Positions 42,819 to 53,065 of a stretch of 64,000 nt of DNA are shown one piece after another. The stretch comes from Sulfuricurvum sp. (GTDB lineage: Bacteria; Campylobacterota; Campylobacteria; Campylobacterales; Sulfurimonadaceae): the NCBI RefSeq assembly GCF_028710345.1, contig NZ_JAQTUH010000007.1, positions 124,001 to 188,000 on the forward strand. The letters are read 5' to 3'. A program made the position numbers and the translations under genes. Each line of letters starts with the position of its first letter. Position 1 is the first letter of the stretch. A model generated the notes under the pieces. That model searched no databases, was not told the origin of the DNA, and saw only the letters and a list, made by a program, of their open reading frames with translations.

Positions 42819-44116
42819 TTTTTTCCTTTGCGTAGGATAATAGTAGTTGACTTTTCGCTAACGAAATAGTGTTTGGCAAGGCGTTGAAGCTCTTTTGCAT
42901 TGAGATTGTTAATCTCCTCTTCATACCGTTCTAACGGAGCTAAATCACCGCGTGAAAGGTATCCGCCGAAGAGTTCAGCCACTGAGGTAGAGCTCTCTAG
43001 GGAGTAGATGAAGTCTGATTTTGTACTGATTTTTATTTTTTCGAGTTCACTGGTTTTGACCTCTTTATCTTGGAGCTTTTTAATCTCTTTCCATAGCTCT
43101 TTTTCGATTTGTTCTGCTGTAACACCTTTATTGGCAATCGCTAAAAATAAAAATATTCCCGGATCGATGGTCTCCATATTGTAAGCATGGATTTGATTGA
43201 CAAGTCGTTTTTCATCGACAAGGGTGCGGTAAAGGCGGGAACTTTTGCCGGAACTAAGCAATTCACTCAGTGCAGAGAGTTTCGGCTGATCGGCGTGTTG
43301 AAAGTTCGGGATAGGAAAAGAGAGGGCTATCATCTCTACTTCACTCTCTTTGTGTATCTCAACCCGTCGTGCACCGTCTTGTTCAGGTTCGATGGTTTTG
43401 ACGGTAGGGATATCGACGGTGTTAGCAATCGAGCCAAAATGCTTTTGTGCCTCTTCAAAGACTTTATCAGCTTTAATATCGCCGGTGACAACGAGAATCG
43501 CATTGCGCGGTTGATAGTAAGTAGCGTGAAATTTTTGAATATCTTCGAGTTTCCATGTTTGGATATCGTTCATAAATCCAATCGGCGTCCAATGGTAAGG
43601 GTGGTAGATATAGGCACTGTTGAAGAGACGAAAATAGAGGTAGCCCATCGGATTGTTGTCGGTTCTCCAACGACGCTCTTCGGCAACGACGTTACGTTCT
43701 GGTTGGAATTCTTCATCTTTGAGGTTGAGATTTTGCATGAGTTCCGCAAAAAGTGAGAGCGATTTGCCCATGTTTTCACTGCTCGATTTGATGTAGTAGT
43801 GGGTGTGGTCAAATCCGGTCGAGGCGTTGTTCATTCCGCCGATGCTTTTGACCTCTTCATCAAACTCACCCGCTTTGAGATTTTTAGTCGATTTGAAGTT
43901 CATATGCTCCAACATGTGGGCGATTCCACTTTTCCCCATCACTTCGTTACGGCTTCCCACTTTATAAAAAATATCGGTAGAGATGACGTTGGAGTTATTG
44001 TCCATGGGAATAGCAACGACTTGTAAGCCGTTATCCAAAGTTTTTGTTTCATAGTGAGGCAAAGATGAGGCCATAAGGGTTCCTACTGTAAAAAATAACG
44101 CACTGAGTCTTTTCAT
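42815..44116 (-). CDS. M16 family zinc metallopeptidase
   Basis: A 433-residue peptidase of the pitrilysin/processing-peptidase family. A signal peptide (about 1-16, FFTVGTLMASS) points to the periplasm. The inverted zinc motif HMLEH lies at about 66-70, with the third ligand Glu in EERRW about 76 residues on. The C-terminal half has LSSGKSSRLYRTLVDEKRLV typical of the inactive domain. H. pylori HP1012 (PqqE), in the same order next to pyrD and dapA, is the probable counterpart. Targets are unknown. Confidence 0.9.
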   Translation of the reverse strand: MKRLSALFFTVGTLMASSLPHYETKTLDNGLQVVAIPMDNNSNVISTDIFYKVGSRNEVMGKSGIAHMLEHMNFKSTKNLKAGEFDEEVKSIGGMNNASTGFDHTHYYIKSSSENMGKSLSLFAELMQNLNLKDEEFQPERNVVAEERRWRTDNNPMGYLYFRLFNSAYIYHPYHWTPIGFMNDIQTWKLEDIQKFHATYYQPRNAILVVTGDIKADKVFEEAQKHFGSIANTVDIPTVKTIEPEQDGARRVEIHKESEVEMIALSFPIPNFQHADQPKLSALSELLSSGKSSRLYRTLVDEKRLVNQIHAYNMETIDPGIFLFLAIANKGVTAEQIEKELWKEIKKLQDKEVKTSELEKIKISTKSDFIYSLESSTSVAELFGGYLSRGDLAPLERYEEEINNLNAKELQRLAKHYFVSEKSTTIILRKGKK

Positions 44117-45171
44117 ACTCGATCAGCGCCTATAGCTTCGGTGATAGAGGTGAATCCATCACGCTCTAAAAGATCGATGAGACCGTGATTAATCTCTTCG
44201 ATTACTTCAGGACCTTTGTAGATTAATGAGGTGTAAAGTTGAACTAATGATGCACCCGCACGGATACGGCGATAGGCCTCTTCCGGTGATGCAATACCGC
44301 CGACACTGATGAGGGTTGTTTTGCCATAGAGTTCACGAGCAATTGCATCGAAGATATAAAAACTTCGTTCGCGTAATACTTCACCGCTTAATCCACCGAT
44401 ATCTTCAGGTTCAGATACGAGAGAATAATCGATTGTAGTGTTGGTAGCAATAATCCCATCCGCTCCGCACGCTACGGCGTGGCTACAGAGTGCAACCGCT
44501 TGATCTTCAGACATATCGGGGGCAATTTTGAGCAAAATAGGTTTATCGGTAAGGGCTTTCGCGGCGGTAAAAAGATCATGGATAAATGTCTCATTTTGAA
44601 GATCACGAAGCCCCGGAGTGTTGGGAGAGGAGATATTGATAACCATGTAATCAGCATACGGGTGAAGTGCTTTGATGAGGGTCGTGTAATCTTTAATCGC
44701 ATTCTCTTCGGTTGTTGTTTTGTTTTTGCCGATATTGACACCGATAGGGGTGCTGAATGGGTAAATGTTTTTAAGGCGGTGATTGATACGAAATAAGCCA
44801 TCATTGTTGAATCCCATCGCGTTTTGGATAGACTCCTCTTCGATGTGTCTCCAAAGGCGTGGGCGGGGATTTCCCTCTTGAGGTTTTGGGGTGAGAGTTC
44901 CGATTTCGGTAAATCCGAATCCCATTGCGAGCGTCCCCTCTATCATAGTGGCATTTTTATCAAAACCTGCCGCAAGTCCTACGGGATTAAGAAAGGTACG
45001 TCCAAAAAGCTCTTGTTTGAGAATCGGATGGGTTACGAAATTTTTTGCAATCATGCCGTTGAACAAGGGAGGGCAATAATTAGCAGCACGGAGACCAAGA
45101 CCGACCAGTGTATGAGCCGATTCGGGTTGTAGTTTAAAAAACCAAGGTTTTAGAGATTCGTAATCAAACAT
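44113..45171 (-). CDS. pyrD: Dihydroorotate dehydrogenase, class 2 (quinone)
   Basis: A 352-residue membrane-associated flavoenzyme that oxidises dihydroorotate to orotate in pyrimidine synthesis and passes electrons to quinone. The N-terminal helical part (LKPWFFKLQPESAHTLVG) is specific to class 2. FMN-binding and active-site motifs are NPVGLAAGFDKNA, INISSPNTPGL, KIAPDMS and GVGGI-type SVGGIAS, ending GASLVQLYTSLIYKG. It is first in the pyrD-M16-dapA-fabL operon. Confidence 0.97.
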   Translation of the reverse strand: MFDYESLKPWFFKLQPESAHTLVGLGLRAANYCPPLFNGMIAKNFVTHPILKQELFGRTFLNPVGLAAGFDKNATMIEGTLAMGFGFTEIGTLTPKPQEGNPRPRLWRHIEEESIQNAMGFNNDGLFRINHRLKNIYPFSTPIGVNIGKNKTTTEENAIKDYTTLIKALHPYADYMVINISSPNTPGLRDLQNETFIHDLFTAAKALTDKPILLKIAPDMSEDQAVALCSHAVACGADGIIATNTTIDYSLVSEPEDIGGLSGEVLRERSFYIFDAIARELYGKTTLISVGGIASPEEAYRRIRAGASLVQLYTSLIYKGPEVIEEINHGLIDLLERDGFTSITEAIGADRV

Positions 45172-45237
45172 GCCATTCGCCTCACAAGAGTTAAAATTGA
45201 CGCGATTATACTCAAAAAAGGTTGAATGGTTTGTTAA

Positions 45238-46326
45238 TCAACCCTTTAATGGGAGTGTTTCAATATGTTCAGTTATTTGTAATGCGATAGATTTTGGTGT
45301 AGAATCGTTAAGTATCAAAGATAAGTCGTTTTTCCCGAGTGTTCCGTAGAGTGTTGGTGCAGTGGCTTTAAACAGGGCGATTGTAGGGACTCCTGAAGCA
45401 CTGGCAAGATGCATGGGACCTGTATCCCCGCATACAAACGCATCCATTTGAGAGAGTATAGCACCCAAAAACCGCAAGTTCGATTCGAGCAAAGAGTAAA
45501 GCTCATTGGAAAGTTTTTCGGTTACATCGGGTGAGAGAATATCGATAAACACGAAATCAGGATTGCGCTGTTTCATGTACATATACCATTCATTCCACCA
45601 CTCATTAGAGATTTTTTTCTCATATCGAGCATCGCGAAATATCCCTATGATCTTTCGTTTACTCCCCCAAACATATCCCTGTTCCACAAGACGTTTTTTC
45701 AGTTCCTCGAGTGCTTCAGACTCTTCGTGTTCATTAATAGCAATATCCATTTTTTGCGGAAAATCGGTAGCTTTGTTTCCAAAAGCTTCCATTAAAATGA
45801 GTGGTTTTAACGCTTCATGCACCGATCCGTTTGGTGCATTGACAACATGCGTTGAGGGTGACCAATCCCCCAAAGAATCAAAGCCAAGTTTGTATTTTCC
45901 TCGTGCTAAAAATGTTGCCCCACGATCGCTTGCCGATCCAGTATTCATATTGATTACAAGGTCATAATAGGGTTGACGAAGTTGAGCAATGTATCGAAAA
46001 AGGTGTAATGGGTTTTTGAGTAATTTTCGGGGAAAATCAAAAACATTGTGAACCGTCGAAAACCCTTTTAGTAATGGTGCAGGATAGCGTGCTCCGATTA
46101 ATACATCCATAGAAGCTTCAGGGAATCGTTGCTCAAGTGCACGAAGAAGAGGAGTTGTAAAGAGGATATTTCCGATGCGATAATTGATACGGATAACTAA
46201 AATACGACGGATGTTTTCAGATGGAATGATGGTGTGTTGCGCACGTGTCGGAAACAGAAAACGCAACAGTGCATTAAATCCATTTTTGATTTTTTTTCGC
46301 ATTTGTGAATGGAATGGTATTCCCAT
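45238..46326 (-). CDS. Glycosyltransferase family 9 (heptosyltransferase-like)
   Basis: A 362-residue GT-B fold protein of the family that adds ADP-heptose to lipopolysaccharide core. Recognised by RILVIRINYRIGNILFTTPLLRALEQRFP near residue 43, NMNTGSASDRGATFLA, and the nucleotide-binding end VCGDTGPMHLASASGVPTIALF. The first 40 or so residues are basic and would bind the membrane. It follows the MsbA-like exporter by nine bases, so LPS assembly and transport are coded together. Confidence 0.88.
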   Translation of the reverse strand: MGIPFHSQMRKKIKNGFNALLRFLFPTRAQHTIIPSENIRRILVIRINYRIGNILFTTPLLRALEQRFPEASMDVLIGARYPAPLLKGFSTVHNVFDFPRKLLKNPLHLFRYIAQLRQPYYDLVINMNTGSASDRGATFLARGKYKLGFDSLGDWSPSTHVVNAPNGSVHEALKPLILMEAFGNKATDFPQKMDIAINEHEESEALEELKKRLVEQGYVWGSKRKIIGIFRDARYEKKISNEWWNEWYMYMKQRNPDFVFIDILSPDVTEKLSNELYSLLESNLRFLGAILSQMDAFVCGDTGPMHLASASGVPTIALFKATAPTLYGTLGKNDLSLILNDSTPKSIALQITEHIETLPLKG

Positions 46327-46335
46327 GCTCTCTCC

Positions 46336-48048
46336 TTAACTTTCACTCAGTGTTTGACTGAGACGTTGATACTCTTCAGAGGTATGTAAGAGTTGTTGAT
46401 GACTCCCCTCAGCTAGAATATGGCCTGCTTTAAAGAGAAGAATCCGATTTGCATTTTGAACCGTGCTGAGACGATGAGCGATAAGGATGGTGATTTTATC
46501 TTTTGTGTATTCATTGAGAGTATTTTGTATTTTTCGTTCAGTCTCATTATCGAGTGCACTGGTTGCTTCATCCAAAATAAGCAGCGATGCATGTTTATAG
46601 ATTGCTCTGGCTATAGCAATCCGTTGTCGCTGTCCACCTGAGAGATTTGCACCGAACTCTTGCATCACCGTGTAGATGCCATCCGGAAGAGATTGGGCAA
46701 ATTCGAGTGCATCTGCCATAATCAATGCCTCTTTAACCCGTTCTTCATCGATAGCTTCACCGTACGCAACGTTCGCTGCCAAGGTGTCTTGAAAAATGTA
46801 AACCCTTTGAGAAACAAAAGCGATTTGGGAACGGAGTGAATGTTGCGTATACTCTTTGATATTGTGGTTGTTGATCGAGATGGTTCCCGAAATCGGATCG
46901 TAAAATCGGAGGAGAAGATTGACAAAAGAACTTTTCCCCCCTCCGCTTTGTCCGACAAGAGCAATCGTCTCTCCTGCATGAATATTTATACTGATGGCAT
47001 TTAACGCCGTTTTGTCTTCAAATTTGAGTGTTACGTGATCGAATTGAATTTGTTTGATAGGATCATCGAGTTGAAGTCGACCATCTGTTATCGTGTTTTC
47101 CATATCAAAAATTTGAAATACCCGCTCACTCGCCGCTTGGGCATCTTGCACCCTTCCTAATATATTACTGACCCCTTTGAGTGGTTGGAATACTAGCCCT
47201 AATGCTGTTAAAAATGCGGTGAACTCTCCCACACTCATGGCGCCGTCATAGACTTGCTTACCCCCGATATAGATAACGGTAGCGAGACCGATTGCCGCGA
47301 TAATCTCCATCATGGGTGAAATTAATTCACTGGTATAGGTTGATTTCATATTGATTTTAAAAAAATTGATGTTTTCATTTCGAAATTGTTCCAATTCGTA
47401 GTGCTCGGTAGCATTGGATTTAATGATTTCGGAGTTGTTAAAAACTTCAGTTAGACGGGTAACCATATCGGCATTTTTCTCTTGTGAACGATGAGCGAGC
47501 CGTTTGAGCCGTTTCGTGATTTGTAACAAAGGGATGATAACAGCAGGCATAACGATCAATGCCCAAAAAGCAAGGGTAGGATTGAGATAAATAACATATC
47601 CGATGAGTGTAATGACAGTGAGGCTTTCGCGAACTAATTCAGGCATCATGGAGGAGACGAAGTATTGAATTCGGTTAATATCGTTGGTGATTCGTGAGAT
47701 GAGTTCACCGCTACGGTTAGTATAGAGAAATTGCATATCCAAATGAATCATTTTAGAGAGTAACTCTTCTCGAATTTTTGAAACAATATGGAGACCGATA
47801 TAGGTATTGAAAACCGATTGAATATAGCGTCCGATTGCTTTAAAAAGATATATCCCTATTAAAAGCATTGGGATGATGTAGAGCATTTGGCTCTCTTTTT
47901 TGATAAACATATTATCCATCAACGGTTTCATGATGTGTGCAGTCGCTGCTGTTGCACTGACGGTTAAAATGATCCCAATCAAGACCATGAGAAATTGAAA
48001 TTTATATTCTCGGATATAAGGCCAGAACCGTTTATAACTCTCTCTCAC
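46336..48048 (-). CDS. msbA: MsbA-like lipid A/lipid exporter, ABC transporter
   Basis: A 570-residue half-transporter. An ABC type I membrane domain with six segments (about 15-300) is fused to an ATPase: Walker A GQSGGGKSS near 364, Q-loop, signature LSGGQRQRIAIARAI, Walker B LLILDEATSALD and a switch histidine in IAHRL. As a homodimer it would flip lipid A-core or other lipids across the inner membrane. The link to a heptosyltransferase supports the MsbA role. It overlaps cysS by four bases. Confidence 0.88.
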   Translation of the reverse strand: MRESYKRFWPYIREYKFQFLMVLIGIILTVSATAATAHIMKPLMDNMFIKKESQMLYIIPMLLIGIYLFKAIGRYIQSVFNTYIGLHIVSKIREELLSKMIHLDMQFLYTNRSGELISRITNDINRIQYFVSSMMPELVRESLTVITLIGYVIYLNPTLAFWALIVMPAVIIPLLQITKRLKRLAHRSQEKNADMVTRLTEVFNNSEIIKSNATEHYELEQFRNENINFFKINMKSTYTSELISPMMEIIAAIGLATVIYIGGKQVYDGAMSVGEFTAFLTALGLVFQPLKGVSNILGRVQDAQAASERVFQIFDMENTITDGRLQLDDPIKQIQFDHVTLKFEDKTALNAISINIHAGETIALVGQSGGGKSSFVNLLLRFYDPISGTISINNHNIKEYTQHSLRSQIAFVSQRVYIFQDTLAANVAYGEAIDEERVKEALIMADALEFAQSLPDGIYTVMQEFGANLSGGQRQRIAIARAIYKHASLLILDEATSALDNETERKIQNTLNEYTKDKITILIAHRLSTVQNANRILLFKAGHILAEGSHQQLLHTSEEYQRLSQTLSES

Positions 48049-49442
48049 TCTCTACTCTCCCAAAATGTCCCCAATGGAGTATCCATAATCGAAATGCCAA
48101 GAGCAGTGAGTTCGTCTCGGAGGGCATCAGAAGCGGCGAAATCTTTAGCTTTTTTGGCTTCGGAGCGTTTCTCTACCAAATCATCGATTTTTTCTTTAGT
48201 TGCTTCATCCACTCCAAACTGGAAGTAGGTGAATGGGTTTTGAGCACCAAATCCTAACACCGTTTCAATGGTTGAGAGCGATGAGAGGAGTGTTTGACGG
48301 TATCCTTTATCTTTTGGATTCGCATCGAGGGCTTCATTGGCTTGTGTCACCAACTCATCGATGAGGGCATAGGCACGAGAGACATTGAGATCATCCCCTA
48401 ACGCTTCAAGAAGATTCTTTTTAAATTCAGTATCGATAATTTCGGCGGTGAGTCCAAAGAGCCGTTTTTTGAGGCGATAGAGTTTATCGAGCCGTTTTTT
48501 AGAGGCGATTAAATCTTCTTCGTTAAAGTTAAAATCTCCACGATAGTGGGTGCTGAGGAGATAAAATCGGAGCACTTCGCCATCATAGCTTTTAAGGGCA
48601 TCTTTGAGGAAAAAGCTGTTTCCTAAACTTTTGGACATCTTTTCGCCATCAATCGTGACAAAACCGTTGTGCATCCAGTATTTTGCCAACTCATGATTCG
48701 TCGCACAGCGAGTTTGTGCCGCTTCGTTTTCATGATGTGGGAAGAGCAGATCGGCACCTCCACCGTGGATATCGATAGCATACTCACCGACATGAGGGCT
48801 GACATAGTTCTCAATCATCGCCGAACACTCCAAATGCCACCCCGGACGACCGCGCCCAAAAGGGGAATCAAAAGCAACACCCTCATCGTGAACTGCTTTC
48901 CAGAGGGCAAAATCGGCTTCATTTTTTTTCTCAGAGACTTTTTCGACACGGCTCACATTCTCAGAACTTTGGCGGTTGCTGAGAGAGAGGTAGTTTGTAT
49001 CACTGGCGGTGTCAAAATAGATATCACCGTTACTGATAGCATAGGCGTGTTTTTTGTTCAGTAACTTTTGAATCATTTCGCTCATCGCGTCAATCGATTC
49101 GGTCGCTTTGGGCTCCAAGGTTGGTTTAGTTACCCCGATGGCTTCCATGTCACGATGATACGCGGATGTATAACGTTCGGCAATATCGTTCGTACTAATC
49201 CCCAACTCGCGCGCTTTATTAATAATCTTATCGTCGATATCGGTGATATTACGGGCAAAGAGAACATCATACCCTTCCGCTTCCAGAACACGACGCAATA
49301 GATCGAACACCAACGCACTTTTGGCGTGTCCTAAATGGGCATCATCATAAACGGTAGGTCCACAGACATAAAGGGAGACTTTTCCCTCTTGAAGTGGGAT
49401 AAATGGTAGTTTTGTTTTTTGTACGCTGTCGTAAATAGTCAT
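48045..49442 (-). CDS. cysS: Cysteinyl-tRNA synthetase
   Basis: A 465-residue class I aminoacyl-tRNA synthetase. The HIGH-type motif is in CGPTVYDDAHLGHAKSALVFD (quoted in part: AHLGHAKS), and the KMSKS loop is MSKSLGN near residue 270. Zinc ligands are Cys28, the Cys in WHLECSAM and the His/Glu in FPHHENE. The length is normal. It lies between murJ (15-base gap) and the MsbA-like gene. Confidence 0.97.
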   Translation of the reverse strand: MTIYDSVQKTKLPFIPLQEGKVSLYVCGPTVYDDAHLGHAKSALVFDLLRRVLEAEGYDVLFARNITDIDDKIINKARELGISTNDIAERYTSAYHRDMEAIGVTKPTLEPKATESIDAMSEMIQKLLNKKHAYAISNGDIYFDTASDTNYLSLSNRQSSENVSRVEKVSEKKNEADFALWKAVHDEGVAFDSPFGRGRPGWHLECSAMIENYVSPHVGEYAIDIHGGGADLLFPHHENEAAQTRCATNHELAKYWMHNGFVTIDGEKMSKSLGNSFFLKDALKSYDGEVLRFYLLSTHYRGDFNFNEEDLIASKKRLDKLYRLKKRLFGLTAEIIDTEFKKNLLEALGDDLNVSRAYALIDELVTQANEALDANPKDKGYRQTLLSSLSTIETVLGFGAQNPFTYFQFGVDEATKEKIDDLVEKRSEAKKAKDFAASDALRDELTALGISIMDTPLGTFWESRE

Positions 49443-49457
49443 AATATTCCAATCGTT

Positions 49458-50861
49458 TTATCGTATTAAGTGTATCAAAAAATTGTTTAGAGCATAGAAT
49501 GTAACGGCAAATAGAGCTGAACCGATGACAAAATAGAGGCTAAAACGGGTTTTAAGAAGATCAAAAAAGATATTCCATCCCACTTCTCGTATGGTGAGAA
49601 CCATTTGTACCGCACCACCGATACTCCCCGCTAGTGCTAATCCTGCGGCTCCGAGGGGTTTCATAAGAATGAGTGAACAGATGATATTGATGATGAGAGA
49701 TGCAGCCGCAATTTTAGCCGCTTTGATATGTTTGTGCATAGCGTAGAGATAAAGGGAAAAGAGTTTAGCAAGTCCAAAAGGGACTAGTCCCACCATATAC
49801 ATCATCAATACATTCGCTGTATTATGGGTATCTTGGATCGTAAATGCACCCCGCTCAAACAAAAGCCAAATAATCGGTTCACTAAGGAGTGTTCCTCCGA
49901 GTACTGATAGAGCAAGAAGAGCACTTAAAAGCCAAAAAGCTTTGTGTAGGTTTTGAAAAGCAAGAGTGTGATTGTCATTATTAATCGCTTTTGCAATAGC
50001 AGGAAAGAGTGCCGTAGTAATCGCTAAAGCGATGATGGCAAAAGGGAGTTGAAAAATGCGGTTGGCATAAAAGAGATAGGAGACTGAACCTGCTGCTAAA
50101 AACGATGCAAGAGAGGTGTCGATAAATGAGGCGATTTGTGCTGTCGAATTTCCTAAAACTGAGGGGAAAAAGAGGGAACTAAATTTGGACTCTTCTGCTT
50201 TAACGTCTTTGGTTTTACGATATTTCCATCCCCCGATGAGGAGTTTCATAAGCCCTTTTTGACGCATAGTGTAGAGGTGAGTAATGACTTGGAACACTCC
50301 CCCAGCCAAAATAGAAAAACTTAAAGCGTAGACTATGATTTTTGGGTCACTGTGGGCAAAGAGTATCAACGCGGCAATCATAGCAATATTGAGCCAAACG
50401 GTTGAAAAAGCAGTTGTAAAAAAATGTTCTCTATGCTGTAGCAACGTCCCTAAAAAGGTGACGATAAAAATAAGATCCAAATACCAAAAATTGATAATAG
50501 TCAGCGGGGCAGTTTTCGCAATGAGATCGGCATTCCAGTCCCATGCCAAGATTTTAGTAAAAAAACCAGGGAAGAGGGTAACTAACAATGATAAAGCAAT
50601 AATAAAGAGCATGAACCGGATAAAAATAGCAACGGCAAAGACACTTTTCTGTCGAGATGCTATGTATGAGGGCATAAAGCTTTGGGTAAACGAACCCTCC
50701 GCGAAGATACGGCGAAAGAGGTTTGGGAATTTGAACGCCATAAAAAAGACATCACTCCACACATTTGCACCCAATGCCGAAGTCATTAAAATATCCCGAG
50801 CAAGCCCAGTAATACGGGATGTTAAAATGCCAAACGAGTTGGAAAATATCGATTTAAACAT
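49458..50861 (-). CDS. murJ: Lipid II flippase MurJ
   Basis: A 467-residue membrane protein of the MOP superfamily with about 13-14 segments. MurJ moves lipid II across the inner membrane for peptidoglycan synthesis. FKSIFSNSFGILTSRITGLARDIL at the start, VFFMAFKFPNLFRRIFAEGSFTQSFMP and the GLALAGSIGGAVQM region match the family. It leads the minus-strand envelope operon murJ-cysS-msbA-GT9. Confidence 0.95.
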   Translation of the reverse strand: MFKSIFSNSFGILTSRITGLARDILMTSALGANVWSDVFFMAFKFPNLFRRIFAEGSFTQSFMPSYIASRQKSVFAVAIFIRFMLFIIALSLLVTLFPGFFTKILAWDWNADLIAKTAPLTIINFWYLDLIFIVTFLGTLLQHREHFFTTAFSTVWLNIAMIAALILFAHSDPKIIVYALSFSILAGGVFQVITHLYTMRQKGLMKLLIGGWKYRKTKDVKAEESKFSSLFFPSVLGNSTAQIASFIDTSLASFLAAGSVSYLFYANRIFQLPFAIIALAITTALFPAIAKAINNDNHTLAFQNLHKAFWLLSALLALSVLGGTLLSEPIIWLLFERGAFTIQDTHNTANVLMMYMVGLVPFGLAKLFSLYLYAMHKHIKAAKIAAASLIINIICSLILMKPLGAAGLALAGSIGGAVQMVLTIREVGWNIFFDLLKTRFSLYFVIGSALFAVTFYALNNFLIHLIR

Positions 50862-50978
50862 AGTTTATATCAAGCCCTGAAATAGATTTGATGCAATTTT
50901 AGCTGATTAGGGATTAAAAGTAATCGGAGATTAATATATTGCTTCCATTCGCTTTGAACATGTCGAGTGGTTGAATAT

Positions 50979-51077
50979 TCACTTAAACAGAATACTAAAC
51001 CCGCTATAGAGAAAATACCCTGAAGCACCTAATAAGACTATCGTAAGTAGTAATTTTTTCCAATTCGTTTTCATCAT
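50979..51077 (-). CDS. Possible 32-residue single-span membrane peptide
   Basis: A short frame starting at ATGATG (51077 or 51074) encodes MMKTNWKKLLLTIVLLGASG followed by YFLYSGFSILFK and stops at TGA 50979. It has a positive N-terminus and a clean hydrophobic span, the usual look of small bacterial membrane proteins. The ribosome site is weak (AAG, about 8 bases upstream). The other parts of the 326-base gap 50862-51187 show only an AT-rich start region for the FapA-type gene. Real expression is uncertain. Confidence 0.4.
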   Translation of the reverse strand: MMKTNWKKLLLTIVLLGASGYFLYSGFSILFK

Positions 51078-51187
51078 TTTACTTGAAATGTAGCTTTAAA
51101 ATAAATTTTACGCAATTTTAACCGATATGTCATTAAAATAGCCCTATAATACAATAACTATAAAACAATGAAGAAAGAGGAGGCAAA

Positions 51188-53065
51188 GTGGCAGAAGTTC
51201 AATTAAAGTCTAATGCCATACCCTCTATTGTTGTTCGAACTAGCAATGTCGCGAAAGAGTTGATGAGTGTTGCTGAAAATCATAAAGTATCGGTTAAATC
51301 ACTCGATTTTCGATTATTAGATTCCCAAACGTTTACCCGTATCGTTACCAACGGCAATGATGATTGGATTGAATGTAGCCCTGAAGAGATCAACGATATC
51401 CATGTTGAAATGTATCTCAATCCACAATTTGAAATAAAACAGATTTATGAGATAGAGATTTTTTCGATTACAGAAACCCCTACATTAGATTCTTTAGATA
51501 TATCAATTGCAGGGAATGGGACTCTGTGTAAAATCTATTTAACCATTAAAGTCGGTAGCACTGCCCATTTTAATGAAACGTTTGAAGCTGATTTTTACGA
51601 ATTGATTAAAAAGAAAAAATTGCGTGCCAATTTGATGATAGGAATTTTTGAGTCAATTATGAAGTTTAATTTAGCTGATTTAATCGCAAAAATTCGAATT
51701 TATGGAGATTATACATTTGAAGATCAAGAACGGTTTTTGATCGGTGAAGCGTATGAACCGATTAGTACTATTGATGATAAATTGATTTTGCATTACGATA
51801 AAAAACATCAAGCTATGAGTGATGAGGGGAGAATAGATTATTCTAAACGCGGTTACATCGTGAGCGTGGTTGAAAATGATCTGTTGATTGAATATATCAA
51901 GCCGTTAAAAGGGACGATAGGGCGTAATGCGCGTGGTGAAGTGATGATACCTAAAGAGCCGATTGTTAAGTACGAACCTACCTTTACCGTCAGTGAAAAG
52001 ATACGGCGTGATGAGTTAGAGAAATCGGTAGAATTTCGAGCAAAAGTGGGTGGATATGTAACGTTTGAAGGTGGTGTTTATGACATCAAAACGGAGATGG
52101 ATGTCACGGAGATTAGTTTTCGCTCAACTGGTTCTATTGATACCGCATTGGATGCGGATGTCTCTATTAATGTCAAAGAGAAAGATGCCCTCAAAGATGC
52201 AATCGGTACAGGGATGTCTGTTACCGTCAATGTGATTAATATCGAGGGAAATGTAGGGGCGGAAGCGAAGGTAACAGCACACAAAGCAACTATAGAAGGG
52301 CAAGTTCACAGCAGTGCAACAGTCATAGCTGATGAGCTTTCAATTAATATCCACAAAGGAAAAGCGTTTGGGAAGGTGATTCACATTACCCGCTTGGAGC
52401 ATGGTGAGGTAGAGGGTGAAAAAGTATATATTACTCAAGCTGTCGGTGGCAAAATACGGGCACAAGAGATTGTGATTGAGCTTTTGGGATCGCATACTAA
52501 ATTAACTGCCTCTAAAAGTATTGAGATTAAAAAGCTTCAAGGGGGAGAAAATATATTTACTATCGATCCATTGCTCAATGAATCGCGTGAGAGTTTACAA
52601 GCGGAAGATGAAAAAATGGTAGAGGCGAAAAAAAAGCTTGAGGCTGTTACGAAAGAGTTAGCAGATTATGAAAAGACGATGGCGGACAACGCATCAGCTT
52701 ATGAAGATATCAAGAAAAAACTGATCCATTACAAACGCAATCAGATAAAAGCTCCCTCTGCATATGTTGATAAATATCAAAAGTTTCAATATTTTAGACA
52801 AAAATTAGAGTCATTGCGAAAAGAACATCAAGAAAAATCAGAATATTTAACACTGATTAGTTCACACCATACTGCGTTACAAAGTGAAATTTTTGATGCT
52901 CGGATTATTAATCATGATCGCTGGAAAAACTACAATGAGGTAGTTTTTAAATTAATTGATCCCCCAATCGATGTTACCTATTTTCCGAATGACGGTAGTG
53001 ATGAAAATGTTTTGGGGTTGTATGAAGAAGATGGGGAATTTTCGATAAAGGTAGTGGGGAAATGA
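51188..53065 (+). CDS. FapA/DUF342 family polymer-forming protein
   Basis: A 625-residue cytoplasmic protein of the DUF342 (FapA, flagellar assembly protein A) family. The N-terminal region (about 1-230) is unassigned. The repeating short beta segments from about 230 to 460 (for example [21 protein letters not shown]) form a right-handed beta-helix. The C-terminal part (about 465-600) is a coiled coil. In Vibrio, FapA/HubP-linked forms regulate polar flagellum assembly; here the role is inferred. It starts at GTG after AAGAGGAGG, and overlaps ruvA by four bases. Confidence 0.82.
   Translation: MAEVQLKSNAIPSIVVRTSNVAKELMSVAENHKVSVKSLDFRLLDSQTFTRIVTNGNDDWIECSPEEINDIHVEMYLNPQFEIKQIYEIEIFSITETPTLDSLDISIAGNGTLCKIYLTIKVGSTAHFNETFEADFYELIKKKKLRANLMIGIFESIMKFNLADLIAKIRIYGDYTFEDQERFLIGEAYEPISTIDDKLILHYDKKHQAMSDEGRIDYSKRGYIVSVVENDLLIEYIKPLKGTIGRNARGEVMIPKEPIVKYEPTFTVSEKIRRDELEKSVEFRAKVGGYVTFEGGVYDIKTEMDVTEISFRSTGSIDTALDADVSINVKEKDALKDAIGTGMSVTVNVINIEGNVGAEAKVTAHKATIEGQVHSSATVIADELSINIHKGKAFGKVIHITRLEHGEVEGEKVYITQAVGGKIRAQEIVIELLGSHTKLTASKSIEIKKLQGGENIFTIDPLLNESRESLQAEDEKMVEAKKKLEAVTKELADYEKTMADNASAYEDIKKKLIHYKRNQIKAPSAYVDKYQKFQYFRQKLESLRKEHQEKSEYLTLISSHHTALQSEIFDARIINHDRWKNYNEVVFKLIDPPIDVTYFPNDGSDENVLGLYEEDGEFSIKVVGK

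Noticed and set aside
43187-43756. Long plus-strand frame (189 codons) opposite the M16 protease gene
   Set aside because: Antisense shadow of a well-supported gene; its product resembles no protein family.
50945-50975. Possible decayed copy of the GAGCTTGTCGAA palindrome (TTCGCTTTGAACATGTCGAG)
   Set aside because: Only one arm is partly similar and there is no mirrored second arm; the match is too weak to call.
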